Shown here: positions 14,726-23,542 of the stretch, piece by piece | How the letters are laid out: each line of letters opens with the position of its first letter | Position numbering within the stretch: the stretch's first letter is position 1 | Source of the DNA: a virus | Length of the DNA: 55,978 bases | Direction: 5' to 3' (one strand) | IMG/VR virus record: IMGVR_UViG_3300022413_000014 | Coordinates: 1 to 55,978 of that record | Notes under the pieces: model-generated | Seen by the model: the letters and a program-made list of their open reading frames with translations, nothing else | Databases searched by the model: none | What the model was told of the DNA's origin: nothing | Program-made: the position numbers and the translations under genes

Positions 14726-16986
14726 GGGCTTTGTCCTTGTAGAGTTGACATCGCGCGCACCGCCACGAGCTGACGATCAACGCATTTTTGGCCGGCAAGC
14801 CCGATCGACGGCCTTTGACCGATGATCAGCTGCGCGGCTTGGGTGGGCAGGAAGGCGGTCTGCGCCGCCGTTAGCTCTGCCACGACATCGACCTCGCTGG
14901 TCTGCACGGCGAGGAACGCCGACTGATCCGAGGACAAGGTCGAAAGGAGCCCCAGGACAGCGCTCTGCTGCGCCAGGAAAGCGATGTGGTCGCCGGTAAG
15001 GCCTGGTGCCGTCAGTTCCAGGGTCGACGCCTGAGCGGCCAGGAAAGCGGCCTGAGATGCGGAAATTGACGCTAAAGCGTCAAACGCGGCCGCTGACGTC
15101 GCCAAAAACGCGGTCTGGGTCGCGTTGACCTTGGCGATCAGGTCGACGTCGGTGGCCTGTGTGGCGAGGAAGGCGGCCTGATCACCGGCAACGTCGACCA
15201 CCACCTCGACGGTCGAGGATTGGGTGGCGAGAAAGGCGGTATGCTGACCGACGATGCCGGCTTGGGTGAGAATGAGCGCGCTTTGGGTGGCCAGGAACGC
15301 GGACTGGTCAGACGTGATCTGAAGGGCCACCGTGAGCGCTGACGCCTGGGTCGCCAAGAAGGCGCTTTGCCCAGCGGTGATGTCGGCAATCAGATCGAGG
15401 CTGGCGCTCTGCGTCGCGAGGAACGCCGTCTGCGCGCCATCGACGCTGGCGATCAGGTCAAGGACGGAGGCTTGCGTTGCCAAGAACGCCTGGTGATCAG
15501 CGGTGATGCCGGCCTGGGTGGTGATCGACGCGGCTTGGGTCGCGAGGAACGCATCCTGATCAGCGGCAATATCCGCGATCAGGTCAAGGGGTGCCGCCTG
15601 CGTTGCCAGAAACGCGGATTGTGCTGCCGTAACATCGGCGATGAGATCCAGCGTTGAGGCTTGGGTGGCGAGAAACGCCTGATGGTCGCCACTAACATCA
15701 GAGCTAATGATGCCTTCCAGGGCCGCCGTTTGCGTAGCCAGGAAGGCCGCCTGCGCCGCGCTGACCTTGCTGATTAGGTCAAGAGGGGCAGCCTGCGTTG
15801 CCAGGAAGGCGTCTTGCGCCGCTGTTGCCTTGCCGATCAGCTTGGCCGCCGCCGTTTGCGTCGCGAGAAACGCATCCTGATCAGCGGTAATATCGCGCTC
15901 GCGGACCAGCGTTGCCGATTGTGTGGCCAAGAACGCGTCGTGGTCGGCGGTGATCGAGCGATCCGGTCCAGCCGCCACGAACTCATAGGCACCGATCGAT
16001 GGCGTCGCCGGCCTGGTGACGCCTGCGATGTCGATGGTGGCGTCAACCCGGCTGTCTGGCAGCGATCCGCTGCGATCCGTGCCCGCCAGATAGAGATCTG
16101 AATCTGTATCGAGTATAGTCAGATCAAAATTGGTAGGGTCCGTCCATGCGTCGGCGTGAACGATGTTAGCAACAAACCCAGTAGCCGAAATGTCGTTGAA
16201 AGCTAGATTATTATCGGCTGCGTTATTCGCGCCGTTAATGGTAGCGACCGCGTCTTCAGAATGGAAAATAGTCTGTGAAGCGCCCTTTCCGTTGACTTCA
16301 GCATAGCCGTTAAAGCCACCAACCGTATTGTAGATATTGGCAACTGCTGTGGTGGCACCGCCGCGAGGGTACATATAACCTTGTCGCTGGCCGCCGTTGG
16401 TTTCCGTGATGGCGCATCGGTAACCAGTGCAAAATTCAAGATTTATCGTGCCATCATAATTAAAAAGATCGACCCATCCGCGATCGGCGTCGATCATGAC
16501 AGTATTGTAGAGCGTTAGCGGCGTATTGGAATCGCTCTGAGTGTAAAAACAGTCACCGTCAGTTGTGGTTCTGTTACGGGCCTGGGCGTCGAGAACACAA
16601 CGATCAACCAGTATATTGGTGCCAGTGCCGACGCGAATACACTCATTTGAGTTGCCGGAACCCGTTGACAGTTGAACGAGCATTTTTGAAACGCGCGCAA
16701 AGTTCTCGGTTACTTCGATCGAGTGGTCAGCTGCTGTCGGCGCAACGCGCGCGCCAGTTGTTGCATCACCAGCATGGTAAGCTGCGTCCGTCGCCGTCAG
16801 ATGCAGATAATTCGCAATTGTCGGCGTGCCGGTCGATCCGCCAAGCGTCAGGTTTTCGGCATACGCCGCGTTGTTCTGAACTTCGACGATGTAATCTTCC
16901 GTCGAGACGTCGGATGCGTCGATCGCAGCCTGAATGGTGGTGTAGTCAGCGCCGCCGCCAGAATTGACTGTTACGGTCGTCGTCAT
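14722..16986 (-). CDS. Fibre-like protein: beta-helix plus 18 tandem 21-residue repeats
   Basis: 754 residues. The first 340 or so look like a right-handed beta-helix (DYTTIQAAIDAS start, then many Asn/Thr/Gly-rich turns), as in pectate-lyase-like and tailspike proteins. Residues about 345-725 are eighteen near-regular 21-residue units built on AFLATQ (for example ITADQDAFLATQAAPLDLIA). Because 21 is three heptads and hydrophobic residues recur, the repeats may form a long helical shaft. The order is unusual: beta-helix N-terminal and shaft C-terminal. The role as receptor-binding or side fibre is inferred. ATG 16986 ends at the stop of the 16987 gene. Confidence 0.75.
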   Translation of the reverse strand: MTTTVTVNSGGGADYTTIQAAIDASDVSTEDYIVEVQNNAAYAENLTLGGSTGTPTIANYLHLTATDAAYHAGDATTGARVAPTAADHSIEVTENFARVSKMLVQLSTGSGNSNECIRVGTGTNILVDRCVLDAQARNRTTTDGDCFYTQSDSNTPLTLYNTVMIDADRGWVDLFNYDGTINLEFCTGYRCAITETNGGQRQGYMYPRGGATTAVANIYNTVGGFNGYAEVNGKGASQTIFHSEDAVATINGANNAADNNLAFNDISATGFVANIVHADAWTDPTNFDLTILDTDSDLYLAGTDRSGSLPDSRVDATIDIAGVTRPATPSIGAYEFVAAGPDRSITADHDAFLATQSATLVRERDITADQDAFLATQTAAAKLIGKATAAQDAFLATQAAPLDLISKVSAAQAAFLATQTAALEGIISSDVSGDHQAFLATQASTLDLIADVTAAQSAFLATQAAPLDLIADIAADQDAFLATQAASITTQAGITADHQAFLATQASVLDLIASVDGAQTAFLATQSASLDLIADITAGQSAFLATQASALTVALQITSDQSAFLATQSALILTQAGIVGQHTAFLATQSSTVEVVVDVAGDQAAFLATQATDVDLIAKVNATQTAFLATSAAAFDALASISASQAAFLAAQASTLELTAPGLTGDHIAFLAQQSAVLGLLSTLSSDQSAFLAVQTSEVDVVAELTAAQTAFLPTQAAQLIIGQRPSIGLAGQKCVDRQLVAVRAMSTLQGQSP
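14816..15960 (-). repeat. Eighteen tandem repeats of about 63 bp
   Basis: The region coding the shaft of the 14722-16986 protein. Units are 63 bp (21 residues), a few with one or two extra codons. The AFLATQ core is kept while the rest varies, and several units share near-identical DNA. Unequal recombination could change the number of units. Confidence 0.8.
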
Positions 16987-17811
16987 CTACAGGTCCAGAA
17001 CGTCTGTCATGTGAAGACGAAAATTCGCGGCGCTCATCTCCTCATAGCCGCCGGCTGCTGCGATCCGGTCGATTTCGGCATCGGCCAAGCGCCAGCGCCT
17101 CAACGCAAGCTTGCGGTCAAGCCGACGTTGGACATCTTCTTCGAACAGCGCCTTCGCTTGATCACGCGTTATCGAAAAATCAATGATGTTGGCGGCCGCA
17201 TCTTGAGCGACAAAGGTGGCGCAGCTCTCGACCGTTAAGCGGACTTCATCATCTTTGTTAGGCCGCACTGCGCCGTAATCCATGCGGATGACATGCTCGC
17301 CCGTCGCCTGGTCGTAAGACTGTTCTGCAAACGTCGAATTTGAGAGTTGACGCCATAGCCCGCGAGACGTCGCCATCCAGAAAATTGTGGCGCGACCACG
17401 CGATCGGTTCGGCAAATAATCTTGATTTCGGAAGCCCCAAGCATCGAGGAAACCTTTTCCTCGACCTTCATTCATGCCGCCATGGCCGTCGCGCGCGCGC
17501 ACCAGCCCAGAGACCACGATCACGCGCCAGCGGTCAGCGCCGACGTTCAGCGATTCCCAGGTGAATTGCGGCTCGGGGAGCCAGGGCCGGCAGAATTGCT
17601 CGGCTTCAGCTTCCGTCAGATCACAGCGCACCACGATAAAGCCGGGCGGGACCTGCTTGCCGCTGAGGTGACGGCTGGGGGTTTCTGGGCCTGCTGGAAC
17701 GCAAGAAGTAATCGCGCCCTTGCGGTTGGAGCACGCCATGCACTCGTCATCGGTCAGCGTTCCGTCGCCGACGACCTTGTTGAGACCACGAATGATAAAA
17801 TCGAACAGCAT
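16987..17811 (-). CDS. Hypothetical virion-region protein, 274 aa
   Basis: 274 residues, soluble, with an early cysteine pair (ECMACSNRKG) that could bind metal with nearby Cys, a Trp/Arg-rich middle and an alpha-helical C-terminus. No family is recognised. It lies between the lysis genes and the repeat fibre, in the same direction, so it is probably a tail appendage, chaperone or late accessory protein. The ribosome binding site is weak. Confidence 0.6.
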   Translation of the reverse strand: MLFDFIIRGLNKVVGDGTLTDDECMACSNRKGAITSCVPAGPETPSRHLSGKQVPPGFIVVRCDLTEAEAEQFCRPWLPEPQFTWESLNVGADRWRVIVVSGLVRARDGHGGMNEGRGKGFLDAWGFRNQDYLPNRSRGRATIFWMATSRGLWRQLSNSTFAEQSYDQATGEHVIRMDYGAVRPNKDDEVRLTVESCATFVAQDAAANIIDFSITRDQAKALFEEDVQRRLDRKLALRRWRLADAEIDRIAAAGGYEEMSAANFRLHMTDVLDL

Positions 17812-17894
17812 GCGCCGGCTGGCCCCGTTTAGCTGGACGGTGTCCTGCCGATCTTAGGAACCGGGCTTTTGGCCTCAATGAAGCCGGGCTGGCG

Positions 17895-18101
17895 TCATTC
17901 CTTGTTGATGACGGCACGCCCGAAGCGTTCATGTACGAACGCAACTTCACCGAGCAGCCTGGCCCAGGCCTTGGGCATCTTGCTGGCGATGTCAGGGTCA
18001 TCCTCATAGGCCATCAACACGGTTCTGAGGCTGGAGCAGGCGGTCGCCATGATCAGCGCGAAGGTTTCGGGCTTCACCGGACAATCCGGCGCGGCGCTCA
18101 T
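17895..18101 (-). CDS. Small hypothetical protein, 68 aa
   Basis: 68 residues, mostly helical with no membrane segment, starting in an ATGA overlap with the holin stop. It lies at the end of the lysis cassette. Function not recognised. An 83-bp gap with nothing clear follows. Confidence 0.6.
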   Translation of the reverse strand: MSAAPDCPVKPETFALIMATACSSLRTVLMAYEDDPDIASKMPKAWARLLGEVAFVHERFGRAVINKE

Positions 18102-18520
18102 TTCGCTTTGCCCGTGACCTTTTCACCGGTGCGTAGCAGACCGAGGCCGAGGATGGGGCCGAGCAGCGCGACCACGTCGGCGGTCGACAGGCCCACGGCG
18201 GGCAAAGGTTTGCCGCCGGCAATGAATACGATATCGCTCATCAGCATGCGGATCGGCCACATGTAAGCCAGCGCCCAGCCACACACCCAGATGATGAACG
18301 GGCGGCCGCCAGCGACGAAGACCGAGCGATGCTGGGCCTGAAGGGCATTGACCGCCGTCTGCAGCTTGGCCGGCTCCTGGCGCAGCTTGGCGAGCACGAT
18401 CTTGGCCGCGTCCTTTTCTTCGCGTGACGTGTGCAGCTCATCGATCACCCCGCCAATGGCATCGATCGGCGCGGCGATGCCGGCCCCACCCACGCTAAAA
18501 ATCTTCGACCAGATTGACAT
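18098..18520 (-). CDS. Holin of the 3TM type
   Basis: 140 residues. The N-terminus (AGIAAPIDAIGGVIDELHTSREEKDAAK) and the central VFVAGGRPFIIWVCGWALAY match the three-TM holin family (Holin_3TMs) of proteobacterial phages and gene-transfer agents. Hydrophobic segments lie at about 6-24, 72-95 and 110-130. It would form the lesion that lets the endolysin or its partners act. It is grouped with the endolysin at 19447 in the same direction. Confidence 0.8.
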   Translation of the reverse strand: MSIWSKIFSVGGAGIAAPIDAIGGVIDELHTSREEKDAAKIVLAKLRQEPAKLQTAVNALQAQHRSVFVAGGRPFIIWVCGWALAYMWPIRMLMSDIVFIAGGKPLPAVGLSTADVVALLGPILGLGLLRTGEKVTGKAK

Positions 18521-18531
18521 GGGCTTATCCC

Positions 18532-19095
18532 TTATTGGTGGTCAGACGGTGGGTCATGTGGCGGCAGCACGGTGAACGGTGGCGTTTCATAGGTGGTCTC
18601 GCGCGACATCATGCGCGCCGCCACCGTCGAGCCGTCGCCATCCGGGCAATCATAAGTGAGCCGGGAAATGATCTTCCAAAGGCCGGGCTGCATCAGCCCA
18701 TAATCGTCGGCATGAATCGGCGCGGTCGGCAAATTCAAGGCCAGTATCTGTTTTTTGCCCGGCCCCAATTGCAGCACAGGCCGTTGCTCGGAGAGGTAAT
18801 GCCAGCCGCGCTGCAGCTCCAGCATATGACGCACGACGCGCCCGTTTTCACAGTCGCCACGTCGTTTATCGAGGACCAATTCCACTTTATAAAGGCCGCC
18901 TAGGGCGACACGATCAAACGGCGCGCTGACGTCAATGATATGCACGGGATGGTCCAGGACCTTTGCATTGCGCAAATCGACCACGCCAAGCAAGGCACCA
19001 GCCCCGATGCCAAGGCCGGTTATTAGCCACAGCCAATGTCCAAGATCACGGCAATTGAACCAACGGGGATCAATTTTGATCATGCTGGTCGCCAT
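18532..19095 (-). CDS. Membrane-anchored protein of the lysis cassette
   Basis: 187 residues if ATG 19095 is used; ATG 19083 is equally possible and both have weak ribosome binding sites. One N-terminal membrane helix (HWLWLITGLGIGAGALLGVV, about residues 18-37) is followed by a predicted periplasmic, strand-rich domain with two cysteines. It overlaps the previous gene. It may be a lysis accessory protein, but no spanin signature is seen. Confidence 0.55.
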   Translation of the reverse strand: MATSMIKIDPRWFNCRDLGHWLWLITGLGIGAGALLGVVDLRNAKVLDHPVHIIDVSAPFDRVALGGLYKVELVLDKRRGDCENGRVVRHMLELQRGWHYLSEQRPVLQLGPGKKQILALNLPTAPIHADDYGLMQPGLWKIISRLTYDCPDGDGSTVAARMMSRETTYETPPFTVLPPHDPPSDHQ

Positions 19096-19441
19096 GACGC
19101 GCTTGCTTCGCCTGGACATCGCGCAGTGTGACATCCATCAGCCGCACCGTTTCTTGCAGCGTGTCGAGGCGGGTCGAGATGCGATTTTGCAGCGATTGCA
19201 GATTATCGAGACGCCAGCCCAGCTGCGCGATTTCCGTTTGCCGCTCGACTAAAATCTTCAGTTCGTTTTTGACATCGCGCAGTTCACTGGTCAGGTAGGT
19301 CTGGGCGGCTCTGATCTCAAAAACATACCAACTCGCCGCGATAAACGCGCCGATCACGACAATGATATTGACGCCGCCAAGGCCTTCGACAAGCCAGTGC
19401 GTCTTGCGCTCTCCCTGCTCGTTCATGGTCTGATCCGTCAT
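19070..19441 (-). CDS. Membrane coiled-coil protein, possible inner-membrane spanin
   Basis: 123 residues: a short cytoplasmic N-terminus, one membrane helix (about 23-42) and a long coiled coil (SELRDVKNELKILVERQ, then SRLDTLQETV-like heptads). This topology is that of Rz-type inner spanins, which fuse the membranes at the end of lysis. No separate outer-membrane lipoprotein partner was found. It lies between endolysin and holin. Confidence 0.55.
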   Translation of the reverse strand: MTDQTMNEQGERKTHWLVEGLGGVNIIVVIGAFIAASWYVFEIRAAQTYLTSELRDVKNELKILVERQTEIAQLGWRLDNLQSLQNRISTRLDTLQETVRLMDVTLRDVQAKQARHGDQHDQN

Positions 19442-19446
19442 GGTTT

Positions 19447-19917
19447 CTAGCTAGCGTCATAGGTCCAAAACGCCGGATTTTTCCGGCCTACCCAACAGTC
19501 AAGATGAACAAAGCGTCCCAGAGGTTTGCCATGCTGAAGTGCGCCGATGCCGATGAAGCCGTAGCTGGGTGCGGCCTTGATCACTTCATAGGCTTCGGTA
19601 AAGCGCACCGCGAGGTCGACCGCCTGGCAGTCAGGGTGCGGTCCCACCAGGCTATTGGTCGAGGACACCGCCTGATTATGCTTGGGGGATCGGTAGCCCG
19701 AGGTGACCGGCAAGGGCACGGCGACGGCCGTGCGCATCGACTGCAGCCGGTCCATGAAATTGGGATCGATGAGCACGCACTGGGTGCCCTGACAGGCCAT
19801 CTCCTGGGGCGTAAAGCTCGGCCATAGCCATTCGCCGCGCTTGACCGCAGACGGACGCGCCCAGCGCCATAGCTCAGCCTGGTCAAGCCTGCGCTTGGTG
19901 ATTTCACGTGAAACCAT
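19447..19917 (-). CDS. Endolysin, peptidase M15 family
   Basis: 156 residues. Matches M15A D-Ala-D-Ala carboxypeptidase-like endolysins: FTPQEMACQG start, VTSGYRSPKHNQAV, the zinc ligands in GPHPDCQAVD and a third in FVHLDCW. It cuts peptidoglycan cross-links at lysis. There is no signal peptide, so release depends on the holin. The next gene upstream (19917) ends at its start. Confidence 0.85.
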   Translation of the reverse strand: MVSREITKRRLDQAELWRWARPSAVKRGEWLWPSFTPQEMACQGTQCVLIDPNFMDRLQSMRTAVAVPLPVTSGYRSPKHNQAVSSTNSLVGPHPDCQAVDLAVRFTEAYEVIKAAPSYGFIGIGALQHGKPLGRFVHLDCWVGRKNPAFWTYDAS

Positions 19918-20294
19918 CAGAAGCGCGCGGTCAGCTTGAAGGTGCCGGTCAGCGCCGGGTAGCGGTCGTTGGCCGCGTCCAGGATTTCCGCCTGATGATA
20001 GTAGGAGCCGGGCCAGAGTGATTTGGTGTCCGCCGGCAGGATCTCGACTTCGAAGATGCCGCCGGCCGCATTGGTGACCGTGACCCCTGAGCCCAGGGTT
20101 TTCGGGATGATCGCCGGGGCCTCGAAGTCCTTGTCGGGGCTGACACCATAGATGCCGTAATTGATTTCCTGAACATTGGTTAGGTCGGTGACGCTGCCAC
20201 CGGGGTCGGTCACCGCGACCGACAGCCGCACGGTGGCGTTGGGGTAAACCGGATCAGCGGCACTGGTGCCGACATTTTGGTTGACTGCCGTCAT
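19917..20294 (-). CDS. Strand-rich hypothetical protein, baseplate/neck-like
   Basis: 125 residues from ATG 20294, chosen over the upstream open frame because GCGAGGCGAG precedes it. The sequence is strand-rich with Gly/Pro/Thr turns (ATVRLSVAVTDPGG, then GSYYHQAEILDA), like the N-terminal domain of phage baseplate upper proteins or Ig-like modules. It is the first gene of the leftward lysis run, divergent from the tail tube gene. Confidence 0.5.
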   Translation of the reverse strand: MTAVNQNVGTSAADPVYPNATVRLSVAVTDPGGSVTDLTNVQEINYGIYGVSPDKDFEAPAIIPKTLGSGVTVTNAAGGIFEVEILPADTKSLWPGSYYHQAEILDAANDRYPALTGTFKLTARF

Positions 20295-20481
20295 CGCTCG
20301 CCTCGCTCCTGGCCATCTCTTTTCGGCCAAGACGATGAGCAAGCCTTTGAAGGCGTACAATCAATTCACCAAAGCGCTATCCACAATCATCTATGGCAAA
20401 TGATGCCCTCTCGGGATGTTTGAGATCTAGCCCGCGTTCCCTGAACCTCGCTCGAAAGTCCATGCAAGAAGCGGGGTTCCC

Positions 20482-22074
20482 ATGGTTGCTGTCGACAAGA
20501 TTGACTCAAATGTAACCGGCCTTTCGATCGCACGCGAAGCCTCCAATGGGGTCCTCCCCGGCTCGCCGATCTGGATCGCGATGCAGCCCAATGAATACGG
20601 CAATTTCGGTGCGGCGCTCACCACCACCGCCCGAACCCCGATCAGTCGGCTGCGCCAGAACCGAAAGGGTGTCACCACAGACTTCGATGCGGCAGCGTCG
20701 TTCGGTCAAGACCTGACGATGTACAGCTTTGCCGACCTTTGGCCGGGCATGATGCTCGCCAACACCAAGAAAACGCCAACCTTTGGCGGGCGCAATGAGG
20801 CGACCACGGTCACGGCGGTGACTGCCAATACCATCGATTTCGGTACTGATGCCGCCACCCTCGGCTTTGTGGTCGGCATGCTGATCCATACCGAAGGCTT
20901 CGGCGCGGCCGCCAACAACATCGTGGGCACGGCCTACCGCGAGATCACGGCGGTTACCGCCAACACCATCACAGCAGCCGGCTATGTAACCGAGGCGACG
21001 CCGCCGCAAGACGCGATCGTGCGCGTGATCGGCTTTGCCTTCCCCACCTCTGATGTTGATGTCGCCAGGCCAGCGAGTGACTTTCCGCGTTTGACCGCAG
21101 CCGCCACAGACATGACTGATTTCGGTCTGGAGATCGGCGATTGGGTGCGCGTCGGAGGGGCGGTCACCGCGAATCAGTTCGATGATGCCGGCAATACCAC
21201 CTTTGCTCGGGTCGGGCAGGCCGTGACCGCCACCGACATGATTTTTGATCTGACCACCGGCGGCACCGATGCCTCGACCGAGATGACCGCCGAGGTCGGC
21301 ACCGGCAAGGACATCACCATTTTCTTCGGCAACGTCAACCGCAATGTCTCAGCCGATAATGCCGACTTCGCGCAGATCACCTACCACATGGAGCGCTCGC
21401 TTGGTGAAGCCGATGACACCAACGGCGAGGTGCAGGGCGAGGTGGTCGCAGGCGCGCTGTTCAACAACGCCACGATCAACGTGCCGACTGCCGACAAGAT
21501 CGCCGTCGATACCGAGTTTCTGGCGACGTCCGTAACCAACTACACGGGGGCTGTCGGCGACGAGCTGCCCACCGATGGCGCGACCATCAACGAGCTAGAG
21601 AATTCAGACGCGTTCAACACCACCGACAACGTGCCTGACATCCGGCTGTTCCTGCGCTCGACTGATCCGGCGGCGGTGGTGCCATCGGCGTTCTTCGCCT
21701 ATGTGGCTGAGGTCACCATGAACGTGTCCAACAACGCCACAGCGAACAAAGCGGTCGGTGTGCTCGGGGCGTTCGCGGTCACCGCCGGCAACTTTACGGT
21801 GTCGTCCGAGATGACCGGCTATTTCCAGAACGTTACCTCGTTGAACGCGGTGGTGAATAACTCGGATGTCGGTCTGTTCGCGCTGATCAAGCAGACCTTG
21901 GCAGGCCGTCCTGCGGCGCTGTTGATGGATCTGCCGTTCGGATCGGTGACCACGCCAGGCTTGAACGTCGTTGGCGATGCGCCTATCACCGCACCTCTAA
22001 CGCTAGAAAGCGCTGTTGATCCTGTAAGCAGCCGAACCATGACCATCGTTGAGTTTTGGGGGCTGCCCGTCTAA
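20482..22074 (+). CDS. Major tail tube protein
   Basis: 530 residues, longer than most tail tube proteins. The N-terminus (GLSIAREASNGVLPGSPIWIAMQPNEYGNFG) matches the Phage_tube_2 type of siphovirus tube protein; the C-terminus (ESAVDPVSSRTMTIVEFW) is the closing strand pair. The middle seems to hold one or two extra strand-rich domains (VTAVTANTIDFGTDAA-like repeats), probably exposed on the tail. It forms stacked rings around the tape measure. It is rightward, opposite to the tape measure gene, and is followed by the chaperone pair. Confidence 0.75.
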   Translation: MVAVDKIDSNVTGLSIAREASNGVLPGSPIWIAMQPNEYGNFGAALTTTARTPISRLRQNRKGVTTDFDAAASFGQDLTMYSFADLWPGMMLANTKKTPTFGGRNEATTVTAVTANTIDFGTDAATLGFVVGMLIHTEGFGAAANNIVGTAYREITAVTANTITAAGYVTEATPPQDAIVRVIGFAFPTSDVDVARPASDFPRLTAAATDMTDFGLEIGDWVRVGGAVTANQFDDAGNTTFARVGQAVTATDMIFDLTTGGTDASTEMTAEVGTGKDITIFFGNVNRNVSADNADFAQITYHMERSLGEADDTNGEVQGEVVAGALFNNATINVPTADKIAVDTEFLATSVTNYTGAVGDELPTDGATINELENSDAFNTTDNVPDIRLFLRSTDPAAVVPSAFFAYVAEVTMNVSNNATANKAVGVLGAFAVTAGNFTVSSEMTGYFQNVTSLNAVVNNSDVGLFALIKQTLAGRPAALLMDLPFGSVTTPGLNVVGDAPITAPLTLESAVDPVSSRTMTIVEFWGLPV

Positions 22075-22085
22075 GCGGAGAAATC

Positions 22086-22646
22086 ATGCCCCAAACCCGA
22101 GCTAACGGAAAAGACCGCAGCAGCATCGCGGCGGCGGTTGGTAGCCTACACGTCCAGAAGACCGAGCTTTTGGAATTGGGAACGATCTGGATCGAGCTTC
22201 TGATTCCGAACCCGTCCAACCAAACCTTTCGCGCTCGGGCCGTCCAGATGAAGGACAAGCTGGATGCGCTCAAGGATGTCTCGGTCGATAACCTCTCGGC
22301 CTTTGTCGACGAGGATGGCCAGTTCACCGATGACGTGATCGAGCTGATCCATACCATCTACATTGAGGACTGGGGTGGCTATGACGACAAGGGCAAGCGC
22401 GTGCCGCTCTACGATGCCGATGGTGATCCGGTGCCCTGCACCCTAGATGAATTCAGCTCGGTGGTGCGTGACATGGACGGCGGTAGCGAGCTGTTCATGG
22501 CGATCCAGCAGCATGTCGCTAAGCTGAACGCCGGGAAGATCCAGGTGGCGAGTGCGGAAAAAAACTCTTCCGAGGTATCGCCCACGCCGCGCGCCTCGGC
22601 TCCCAGCCGGCGGACCCGAAAAGGCCCAAGGCGGGCACGCGCCTAG
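22086..22646 (+). CDS. Tail assembly chaperone, upstream frame (G-like)
   Basis: 186 residues in the zero frame. It lies directly after the tail tube gene in the usual chaperone place. The body has an acidic helical domain (QFTDDVIELIHTIYIEDWGG). The basic tail after residue 158 follows a slippery heptamer, so it appears only when ribosomes stay in frame. ATG 22086 was chosen for the GGAGAAATC upstream. Confidence 0.75.
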   Translation: MPQTRANGKDRSSIAAAVGSLHVQKTELLELGTIWIELLIPNPSNQTFRARAVQMKDKLDALKDVSVDNLSAFVDEDGQFTDDVIELIHTIYIEDWGGYDDKGKRVPLYDADGDPVPCTLDEFSSVVRDMDGGSELFMAIQQHVAKLNAGKIQVASAEKNSSEVSPTPRASAPSRRTRKGPRRARA

Positions 22647-22957
22647 AAGCCATCAGGGCGGTTCAGCGCCAAGCCGCCGCCCATGGCCAAGATTTCAACA
22701 ATCCGATTTTGGACGCGCTCGATCAGGTCGAGCCGTGGATGGAATTCTATTTTGCCGCCAAGGCCGAGCTAAACACCTGCGTTGGCCCGGTCGGCAAGAT
22801 CCCCTGGACCGCGATCAATGACTACGCCATCGCCTATGGGCTATCGCTTGATGAGATGGACGACCTAACACGCATGATCCGGGCCATGGAAGATGGGGTC
22901 AGCGATGCCGAGGACGCGCTCAAGGACGAAAAGCCCGCCGATGGCAAAAAGTCATGA
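22086..22957 (+). CDS. Frameshifted tail assembly chaperone fusion (GT-like)
   Basis: A -1 shift on A AAA AAC (22559-22565) joins the 22086 frame to the next frame, open to 22957, giving a fusion of about 290 residues. The added 130 residues end in a compact domain (VEPWMEFYFAAKAELNT, then IPWTAINDYAIAYGLSLDEMDDL) typical of the T part. In the lambda G/GT system the fusion loads the tape measure. Here the tape measure is 7 kb away on the other strand. The downstream part has no good start of its own, which supports the shift. Confidence 0.8.
22558..22599 (+). promoter_or_regulatory. -1 ribosomal frameshift signal with stem
   Basis: The run A7C (22558-22565) reads GAA AAA AAC in the upstream frame, so the heptamer is the classic A AAA AAC. 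Five bases later CCGAGG (22570-22575) pairs with CCTCGG (22594-22599), a stem at the right spacing to pause ribosomes. Confidence 0.85.
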
Positions 22958-23371
22958 TGACAAATTTTGGCCAAACTTGCGCAAAATGTGTTTTTTCATT
23001 CTGTTGGCGTTGCCAATTTGCGATTCTGCTGGTGATCGGAGCTGATGCTCCTTAGCCAAACATTCCTCTCGGGTCATGTCGTCGAGCTTAACGAACTTCC
23101 TTCTGCCATTGCGCATCACCGGAAACCGGGTAGAGAGACCGTTAATCCCAGGCAGCATACCCTGGTCTGTTGCGTTCGCTTTATTGGCTTTCTGAACCAT
23201 CTTTTCAAACGCCAAGGACACGGCGTAATCAATGCAGGCTTCCGCCATCCTAGGGTCATCCTTGACCGTGCCTTTAGCGCGTTCACAAAGGTCCCTAATA
23301 TCGAGGTCCCCGTGGCCGTCAGAATTAGCTAGGTGCATGGCCGCAATTTCGATAACACGTCGGTAGCTCAC
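22952..23371 (-). CDS. Hypothetical protein, 139 aa, in tail region
   Basis: 139 residues, basic, mostly helical, with a C-terminal KLDDMTREECLAKEHQL segment and a lysine-rich end. It overlaps the convergent chaperone frame by six bases. Function not recognised; a small regulator or accessory late protein is possible. It is the last gene of the leftward tail run. Confidence 0.6.
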   Translation of the reverse strand: MSYRRVIEIAAMHLANSDGHGDLDIRDLCERAKGTVKDDPRMAEACIDYAVSLAFEKMVQKANKANATDQGMLPGINGLSTRFPVMRNGRRKFVKLDDMTREECLAKEHQLRSPAESQIGNANRMKKHILRKFGQNLSS

Positions 23372-23415
23372 GGCTTAGAGCCTCTTCTTGATCATCATCC
23401 AGGGATGACTTTAAT

Positions 23416-23485
23416 CTCACCACCTTGGAATCGATAGGGCCGAACCTCCCATCGGAAGTCCGGCCCGGTCCAGCTTTATGGTGAG
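23416..23485. repeat. Nested inverted repeats in 170-bp gap
   Basis: CTCACC (23416-23421) pairs with GGTGAG (23480-23485) around an inner GGGCCG (23437-23442) / CGGCCC (23461-23466) stem. This lies between the 23543 tail gene and the 22952 gene, so it could be a processing or termination structure. No clear U-run. Confidence 0.4.
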
Positions 23486-23542
23486 AGCACAAAGGTAGGA
23501 CAATCCCTTATTCGCTGAAGACCTGCGTCACGTCAACTCCAG

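Noticed and set aside
20377-20385. CTATCCACA, one base from a DnaA box, in the 20295-20481 gap
   Set aside because: Single site between virion genes with no AT-rich stretch or repeats; likely chance.
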